Positions 11,617 through 16,346 of a stretch of 16,346 nt of DNA are shown here, piece after piece. Under the pieces are notes generated by a model. It was not told the DNA's origin and did no database searches. It saw only the letters and a list, made by a program, of their open reading frames with translations. Positions within the stretch are counted from its first letter, which is position 1, and each line of letters begins with the position of its first letter. This DNA is from JAXHUA01 sp034189695 (lineage in GTDB: Bacteria > Chloroflexota > Dehalococcoidia > E44-bin15), in NCBI GenBank assembly GCA_034189695.1, contig JAXHUA010000054.1:1-16346 (forward strand), given 5' to 3'. The position numbers and the translations under genes were made by a program.

Positions 11617-11763
11617 ATGGTGATAGAGGCCGTTGCCATACCACTGATTATAGCCGTGATCATCCTCCAGTTCCACATCGTATACAAGCTGGGGGGCATA
11701 GATACGCGCCTCAGGAAGCTGGAGAAGGCAAACGGCATTGCCGACAGTGAGGACCAGCTATAG
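11617..11763 (+). CDS. 48-aa membrane protein with short coiled-coil tail
   Basis: ATG 11617 to TAG 11761, 48 aa. Residues 2-18 (VIEAVAIPLIIAVIILQF) are an N-terminal membrane helix. KLGGIDTRLRKLEKANGI follows with heptad-like leucines. The ribosome binding site is modest (GAGAGG). It fills the gap between two clear genes in phase with the operon, which supports it. The layout resembles small phage membrane accessory proteins such as spanin- or XhlA-like peptides, but that is only a shape comparison. Confidence 0.6.
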   Translation: MVIEAVAIPLIIAVIILQFHIVYKLGGIDTRLRKLEKANGIADSEDQL

Positions 11764-11772
11764 GAGGGGACC

Positions 11773-13032
11773 GTGCGCTACATCGTCACATCCACTATGG
11801 GGCTCGCCCAGATAGAGGCAGAGTGCAGGAAGGTCGCGGCCGGCAACGTCAGGGTGGCCCGGCTGCTGGAGCAGGTGTTCTGCGAGCTGGACGATGACCA
11901 GGTCAAGGCACTCGCCGGCCGGGGGCTCAAGGTCAAGCCGGTCAAGGAGCACCGCGCCGACCAGGTGGTGGCAATGCAGGAGGTACCCGGGGTGGAGACC
12001 CTGGCAGACGTGTTCTACCTGGTGCGGTCCTATTTCACGCCGCCGCTGAGCGGGGTGGGGCTCACCGTGGCCGTGCTCGACAGCGGGATCCGAAAGAGCC
12101 ACGAGTCCCTCCAGTACAAGGTAGTGCACGAGGTGAACTTCACCGATTCAGACACCGCTAGCGATGTGTACGGCCACGGAACTGGTGTCGCCTACCTCAT
12201 CGCCGGCGGCCAGCACATGGCCGGCGCCGAGGCCGGCGTGTCCCCGGGGGCGATCCTGATGAACATCAAGGTGCTGAACGACGAGGGCCTGGGCACCGAC
12301 GAGAGCGTGATCATGGGGATCGAGGAGGTCTGCGAGCTCGCCCAGGCGGCGAGGGTCGCCGGGCTGCTGCCTACCGACGACATGTACCCGAACGTGATCA
12401 ACCTGTCCCTGGGGTCTGAAGACGATGGCGACGTCGACAACCCGGTGAGGGTGGCCTGCCGCCAGGCGAGCGTCGAGTACGGCCTCGACGTCGTCGCTGC
12501 CGCGGGGAACTCGGGGCCAGACATGTCCACCATCTCACTCCCCGCCTGCGAGCCGGAGGTGATAGCCGTGGGCGCCATCGAGACGATCGGTGGCATCGTC
12601 GCCTGGGAGAAATCCTCGAGGGGGCCGACGCTGGAGGGGAGCACCAAGCCGGACTTCGTGCTCTGGGGCACCGATATCACGGTGGCGAGCAAGGCCGCCG
12701 ACGACGAGTACGTCACCAAGTCGGGCACCTCGTTCTCGGCACCGATACTCTCTGGGCTGACCGGCCTGGTCTGGGAGAGCGGCAGGAGGGCCTACGGCGC
12801 AGGCTGGCCATTCAGATGGGCGATAGCCAGGGAGTTCGCCCCCTACTTCTGCGTCAAGCCCCCGGATGCCGCGGTGAAGAAGGACAACACGTTCGGCTAC
12901 GGGGTGCCGGCCATGGGGACGATGGTAGGGGAGATGTCCCAGCCCGCTGCGCCCATGGAGGAGATGATGGTGTCCATGACCACGATGATGGCCATGGTGA
13001 TGATGGTAGGGATGCTGGGGAGAGCACTTTGA
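11773..13032 (+). CDS. Subtilisin-family (S8) serine protease with C-terminal Met-rich membrane anchor
   Basis: 419 aa from GTG 11773 after GGAGGGG. Residues about 1-75 resemble an S8 inhibitor/propeptide. The catalytic triad is visible: D103 in AVLDSGI, H135 in YGHGTGVA, S320 in SGTSFSAP, plus oxyanion N246 in AAAGNSGP. Residues about 395-416 (MMVSMTTMMAMVMMVGML) form a Met-rich membrane helix at the C-terminus, as in neighbouring structural genes. There is no N-terminal signal peptide, so classical secretion is unlikely. Roles to consider are virion maturation protease, entry enzyme on the virion, or a lysis/exit enzyme acting on a proteinaceous envelope. S8 enzymes are rare as virion proteases. 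The catalytic assignment is secure; the virion role is inferred. Confidence 0.9.
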   Translation: MRYIVTSTMGLAQIEAECRKVAAGNVRVARLLEQVFCELDDDQVKALAGRGLKVKPVKEHRADQVVAMQEVPGVETLADVFYLVRSYFTPPLSGVGLTVAVLDSGIRKSHESLQYKVVHEVNFTDSDTASDVYGHGTGVAYLIAGGQHMAGAEAGVSPGAILMNIKVLNDEGLGTDESVIMGIEEVCELAQAARVAGLLPTDDMYPNVINLSLGSEDDGDVDNPVRVACRQASVEYGLDVVAAAGNSGPDMSTISLPACEPEVIAVGAIETIGGIVAWEKSSRGPTLEGSTKPDFVLWGTDITVASKAADDEYVTKSGTSFSAPILSGLTGLVWESGRRAYGAGWPFRWAIAREFAPYFCVKPPDAAVKKDNTFGYGVPAMGTMVGEMSQPAAPMEEMMVSMTTMMAMVMMVGMLGRAL

Positions 13033-13045
13033 GAGGAGCGGGTGC

Positions 13046-13750
13046 ATGGCACTGCTCGAGATAGTAGACATAGAAGTCCCTGCGGAGGCCCAGGCGGGAC
13101 AGCAGATATCATTCACTGCCCGAGTGAAGAACAACTCTGCCGTGAATGAGTACAGGGCTATAATGATGTACTTCTGGGATGGCAGTGGCTGGGTACTCGA
13201 TACCGAGTTCGACGGATGGCTTGCAGCAGGGTACACAGGAAGCTTCATATGCTACTTCACCATGCCGGCTGTGGACTCGGCGGTCTTCGTCCACGCCTGG
13301 AGGTGGGAGGGGGACCAATGGGTGCTGGATGATGACGACAGCAAGCCGATTGCCCTGGTAACAGGCGGGAACAGCGGGTTCGAACTGCTCGATGTTGTCA
13401 TCGTGAACCCCCAGGTCGACCCCGGTGAGGACGCCCTGGCTGACGTCACCTGGCGCAACAACAGTGGCGATATCCTGCAGCGAAACCTGAGGTGGGACAT
13501 CAGGCGACCCGGTACCGGGGCTACCTGGACAGAGGGGCCCTGGGTGTACATAGCGGCCTACCCCTGGCAGACGGTGACCACCAGGGTCATGTGTAACGTA
13601 CCGTTGAACTGGGCCGATGGCTGGCTGGTCGATGCCAAGCTGATGCTCCAGGGCGAAGGCGCACCGATATGGTCAGGTAACGATGTCTATACAGTCGGCA
13701 GCGCCGTGCCCGCCGGAGTAGTCGAAGACCAGGACTGGAGCAAGCTGTGA
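13046..13750 (+). CDS. Two-domain Ig/CARDB-like protein ending in DWSKL
   Basis: 234 aa. ATG 13046 lies 13 bases after the protease stop. Two strand-rich domains of about 115 residues each start with similar openings (LLEIVDIEVPAEAQAGQQ and FELLDVVIVNPQVDPGED), with VKNNS and WRNNS at equivalent places, the classic CARDB/Ig-like pattern. There is no signal peptide and no membrane helix. The protein ends VEDQDWSKL, matching the SQSWSKV end of the gene at 14291. Likely a soluble adhesion or spike subunit that attaches to anchored partners. Its stop overlaps the next start (GTGA). Confidence 0.7.
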   Translation: MALLEIVDIEVPAEAQAGQQISFTARVKNNSAVNEYRAIMMYFWDGSGWVLDTEFDGWLAAGYTGSFICYFTMPAVDSAVFVHAWRWEGDQWVLDDDDSKPIALVTGGNSGFELLDVVIVNPQVDPGEDALADVTWRNNSGDILQRNLRWDIRRPGTGATWTEGPWVYIAAYPWQTVTTRVMCNVPLNWADGWLVDAKLMLQGEGAPIWSGNDVYTVGSAVPAGVVEDQDWSKL

Positions 13751-14271
13751 TAGGCGCACAGGTCTACCTGCCATACGTGCCTCTCGAGGAGCTGCCTGTG
13801 TTCGACATAGGCGAGATGACGCAGTGCACTGTAGTGGTGAAGAACACCGGCATCACCGCTTTCAAGCCGAAGGTCCTGTGCCAGCTCATGCAGCGCCGCA
13901 ACTGGGTGGACTACAACGACTGCGAGGTGGTGTGGCACACCGCCGACGATTTCCTCGAGCCCGGCGACCAGGTCACCATGGTGTGCCAGCAGCGCGTCTG
14001 CCAGGCCGGCGTCTGCTGTGGCGGCAATGCTGGCGGAGGCCCCCACTGGGGCCGGATCGCCCTTCACGGAGTGCTCGAGGATGGCAGCGAGGTGGTCATA
14101 AACGACATCGCGCACGACACGGCCGGTGATCCCGTCGCCGAGATCATCGGTGTACCTGGTGGAGTCGACGGGATAACGGGCACGATGACACAGATGATGG
14201 GCATGATGCTCATGGTCGTGACACTGGGCATGGCAGCCCCGCTGCTGGGGACGATGGGGGCAGAGCAATGA
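13747..14271 (+). CDS. Cys-rich surface-type protein with Met-rich C-terminal anchor (paralogue A)
   Basis: 174 aa from GTG 13747, overlapping the preceding stop. The ectodomain (about 1-135) has a CARDB-like core (CTVVVKNTGITAFKPKVLCQ) and a cysteine cluster MVCQQRVCQAGVCCGG, with six or more cysteines that suggest disulphides or metal binding. Residues about 150-168 (MTQMMGMMLMVVTLGMAAP) are the Met-rich membrane helix near the C-terminus. The next gene is a close paralogue without the anchor. Likely part of a virion surface complex. Not recognised beyond the fold type. Confidence 0.7.
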   Translation: MIGAQVYLPYVPLEELPVFDIGEMTQCTVVVKNTGITAFKPKVLCQLMQRRNWVDYNDCEVVWHTADDFLEPGDQVTMVCQQRVCQAGVCCGGNAGGGPHWGRIALHGVLEDGSEVVINDIAHDTAGDPVAEIIGVPGGVDGITGTMTQMMGMMLMVVTLGMAAPLLGTMGAEQ

Positions 14272-14290
14272 TAAAGGGGGTGCATCTGCA

Positions 14291-14749
14291 ATGGTCATGG
14301 GACTAGCATATACTTTCTGGCCGCCTTATGGGGCGCTGGGGCTCCCGCAGTACGCTCTGGGGGAGATGACCAGGTGCACTGTCCTGGTAAGGAATACGGG
14401 GGTAACGCGGTTCAAGCCGAAGGTGCTCTGTCAGCTGATGCAAGAGCGTCACTTGATGCACTACAACGACTGCGAGGTGTTGTGGCTCACCCACCCATCG
14501 TTCGTTGAGCCCGGAAACCAGGTCACCATGGTGTGCCAGCAGCGCGTCTGCAAGGCCGGGGTCAGCTGTGGTGGCAACGCTGGCGCAGGCCCCCACTGGG
14601 GCAGGATCGCCCTGCACGCGATACTTGAAGACGGCAGCGAGGTGGTAATCAACGACCTGGCCAACGACACGGCCGGCGTTCCCGTCGCCGAGGTCGTCAC
14701 TCAAGCGGCAGTCGGAGACGTCACCAGCCAGTCCTGGTCGAAGGTGTAG
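14291..14749 (+). CDS. Cys-rich surface-type protein without anchor, ending in WSKV (paralogue B)
   Basis: 152 aa, ATG 14291 downstream of AAGGGGGTG (a second ATG at 14297 is possible). It aligns with the preceding protein over about 125 residues, with shared blocks NTGxTxFKPKVLCQLMQ, YNDCEVxW and QVTMVCQQRVC and long identical DNA stretches. The N-terminus differs, and the membrane helix is replaced by VTSQSWSKV, almost the ending of the gene at 13046. So A and B share a body but have swapped C-termini. Likely a soluble partner subunit of the same complex. Confidence 0.7.
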   Translation: MVMGLAYTFWPPYGALGLPQYALGEMTRCTVLVRNTGVTRFKPKVLCQLMQERHLMHYNDCEVLWLTHPSFVEPGNQVTMVCQQRVCKAGVSCGGNAGAGPHWGRIALHAILEDGSEVVINDLANDTAGVPVAEVVTQAAVGDVTSQSWSKV

Positions 14750-14769
14750 CTGTAAGGAGGGTGTGAGCG

Positions 14770-15825
14770 GTGAATGGCGACACAGACTACATGGGAGCTG
14801 TGCTGCCGGGCATGGTAGGCATGCTGTTCGTGGCAGCGGCAATGTCGATGTACCGGCAGCCCGGCACATCGCCTGGGCCTGGCCCTGGCCCGGGTGAACC
14901 AGGCCCGGATCTAGACACCGAGGCGGAGCGCCTCGCGGAGCTGGTGCCGCGCGCCCGGTGGCTCACTTATGGGCAGCCTGGCACGGAATTCTTCCTAGAG
15001 GAGCTTTCTGTGAGCCCATGCATAGCGCTGCCAGGGGAGCTAGTGCACATACACCTTAAGCTAAATCGGGATTATTCGGATATACCTCGGGGTAGCGATT
15101 GCCCTGGGTATGTCGTGGCCATACACGGGCTAACAGGAACTTTCGAAGATCCGCTAGTGTGGGGCTTCCCTTATGGTATTCCAGATACCCTCGACTTCGA
15201 GGTACCCGCACCTCACCCTAGCATGTTCTACCCTTCTCTTGGACACGTGGTTGAAGGACATGTAGCCCCAGCAATAACTATCGTGCTTGGTTCCGCGAAC
15301 AGCTATCACCACTGTCCCTATATTTCCTTGTGCAATTACCTGGTGCTCCAGGAGCCGTTCATGACTCCTGGGTCGCCGTTCTTCTACCTGCTGCAGCACA
15401 GCGTAGGGGTAGTCCCAGCTATAGAGATCCTGCCGCGCGATACTGTTATGACCAGGCCTTCGTCTCTCTTGGTCGACGTGGGCTTCGAGCTGCCCCTGGA
15501 GGAGGGGACAGAGATCGAAGGTGCAGTGCGGTCGTCGCCACCGTACGAGAAATACATAGCGTGGGACAGTTTGCAGTGGTCTGATGTGGTGGGCCACGCC
15601 GATATCACCGGCCAGGTGGAGGTGGCGGCGATACCCAACCCCGCGAACTGGTACCCTCCTGCCCGGTGGTACTGGGACTACACGCGGGCCTGGTACGGCT
15701 CCGAGGTGCTGCCCCCGACGCCGGGCCAGGTCTCGGTGAATATAAAGCGCAGGGATGCCGGCGGTGGCGTGATCGGCAACGGCTACAGCTGGCTGAACTG
15801 GGCATTCGTGGCGGTGCCGGCATAG
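14770..15825 (+). CDS. Stalked surface protein: N-terminal anchor, Pro/Gly hinge, large ectodomain; candidate receptor-binding spike
   Basis: 351 aa from GTG 14770, nine bases after GGAGG. Residues 7-27 (YMGAVLPGMVGMLFVAAAM) form a signal-anchor helix. Then comes a hinge of Pro and Gly (PGTSPGPGPGPGEPGPD). Residues about 60-351 form a beta-rich ectodomain with several cysteines and aromatic clusters (YPPARWYWDYTRAWYG near the end). Bases about 15000-15570 use codons such as CTA, CCT, TAT, AAT and ACT far more than neighbouring genes, whereas the end returns to GC-rich codons, so the central domain may have been exchanged. The last structural gene before the integrase; the position and build suit host recognition. 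Function inferred. Confidence 0.65.
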   Translation: MNGDTDYMGAVLPGMVGMLFVAAAMSMYRQPGTSPGPGPGPGEPGPDLDTEAERLAELVPRARWLTYGQPGTEFFLEELSVSPCIALPGELVHIHLKLNRDYSDIPRGSDCPGYVVAIHGLTGTFEDPLVWGFPYGIPDTLDFEVPAPHPSMFYPSLGHVVEGHVAPAITIVLGSANSYHHCPYISLCNYLVLQEPFMTPGSPFFYLLQHSVGVVPAIEILPRDTVMTRPSSLLVDVGFELPLEEGTEIEGAVRSSPPYEKYIAWDSLQWSDVVGHADITGQVEVAAIPNPANWYPPARWYWDYTRAWYGSEVLPPTPGQVSVNIKRRDAGGGVIGNGYSWLNWAFVAVPA

Positions 15826-15841
15826 GTAAAGGAGGGGAGCA

Positions 15842-16346
15842 TTGAAGGCATACCTCGATCCTGAAGAGGTCCAGCTCCTGGAGGAGGTGGCAGCATACGC
15901 CAGGGACCGGCTGCTCGTCCGGGTCCTCTTTCACCTCGGCTGCCGCATAAGCGAGGCGCTGGCCATCGAGGTGAAGGACGTAGACTTCCACCAGGGAACG
16001 GTGACCATCGTGCACCTCAAGGCGCAGAAGAGGCTGGCCTGCCCCGGTTGCGGCACCAGGCTGGGCAGCACGCACGTGTTCTGTCCCGGCTGCGGCCAGA
16101 AGGTGGAGCGCGCGCTCGCCGACGAGAGAGAGCACCGCAAGGTACGCACCCTGCCCGTGGACCACGCCACCCTCGAAATGATGAGAGACTACATCGACCG
16201 AGGGGGCCCGGTATCCGTCGGTGGAAAGCAGCTCCTCTTCGGCATCACGCGGGGGCACGCCTGGAAGATCGTGAAGGACTGCGCTCAAGCGGCGGGCCTG
16301 GAAAAGCTGGTGAACCCCGAGACGGGCAGGGCCCACAACGTCTCGC
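15842..16346 (+). CDS. Tyrosine recombinase (integrase) with inserted zinc ribbon, cut by the window end
   Basis: The frame starts at TTG 15842, four bases after GGAGGGG, and runs open off the right edge (168 codons visible). MKAYLDPEEVQLLEEV leads directly into the catalytic domain: LFHLGCRISEAL with the catalytic Arg35, the beta-hairpin region with Lys60 or Lys63, and HRKVRTLPVD. The next conserved box begins at the edge (RAHNVS, where PHRLRH would usually follow). A four-cysteine zinc ribbon (C67, C70, C81, C84; two CPGCG motifs) is inserted in the beta-hairpin. The usual N-terminal SAM-like core-binding domain is missing. It should integrate or excise the element; no attachment site is identifiable here. 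The truncation is only the window boundary. Confidence 0.85.
   Translation, partial: MKAYLDPEEVQLLEEVAAYARDRLLVRVLFHLGCRISEALAIEVKDVDFHQGTVTIVHLKAQKRLACPGCGTRLGSTHVFCPGCGQKVERALADEREHRKVRTLPVDHATLEMMRDYIDRGGPVSVGGKQLLFGITRGHAWKIVKDCAQAAGLEKLVNPETGRAHNVS

Noticed and set aside
10717..11676. Long minus-strand open frames opposite the structural genes (also 4952-5809, 8672-9418 and 12535-13248)
   Set aside because: They lack ribosome binding sites, have low-complexity His/Arg/Gly content typical of antisense GC-rich DNA, and lie opposite well-supported genes.
1..16346. Archaeal host or archaeal virus
   Set aside because: The AAA+ ATPase and ATA/AGG codon usage would allow it, but consensus sigma-70 promoters, intrinsic terminators and the DnaD-like initiator point to bacteria.

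Overview
The window reads as most of an integrative, virus-like element of a bacterium, not ordinary chromosome. Bacterial signals are clear: two textbook sigma-70 promoters (TTGACA-17-TATGAT at 4930 and TTGACA-17-TATTAG at 6586), strong GGAGG ribosome binding sites before nearly every gene, and dense co-directional genes with ATGA/GTGA overlaps. GC is high, with unusually frequent ATA (Ile) and AGG (Arg) codons. This, a tyrosine recombinase carrying a zinc ribbon, and the absence of any recognisable peptidoglycan hydrolase make an anaerobic Chloroflexota (Dehalococcoidia-type) host my best guess. That host assignment is an inference.

Left part (1-4731), replication module: a lambda-O-like initiator with a DnaD-type C-terminus carries its own iteron origin inside the gene (559-786). 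It is followed by a PolX-type nucleotidyltransferase, a zinc-ribbon protein, a J-domain protein, a protein with RAMP/Cas7-like features and an AAA+ ATPase with an N-terminal winged helix. Between the last two lies a 0.5-kb array (3263-3770) whose units are all 6+5n bases long; it is the most striking non-coding structure in the window.

Middle (4735-6821), control: a helically phased TTCTC array leads into a strong promoter, whose RNA should begin with a terminator-like hairpin. A three-gene cluster follows. Then comes an XRE-family repressor on the minus strand, probably leaderless like lambda cI, divergent from a second strong promoter. That promoter fires into two tandem terminator-like hairpins, the second sharing its first 13 bases with the first leader. 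Antitermination or attenuation control of the structural operons is likely.

Right part (6822-15825), structural operon: sixteen mostly small genes. Many have one membrane segment, several of them extraordinarily methionine-rich. Others are soluble beta-rich or Ig-like proteins. There is also a C-terminally anchored subtilisin-family protease and a stalk-type protein with an N-terminal anchor, Pro/Gly hinge and large ectodomain. I recognise no terminase, portal, tail or lysozyme gene. The window ends inside a catalytic-domain-only tyrosine recombinase (15842 onward).

Taken together this may be a tailless, membrane-containing (or otherwise unusual) temperate virus lineage with lambda-like replication logic. 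The replication, repressor, protease and integrase calls rest on visible motifs. The virion reading of the right half is an inference from context and architecture.
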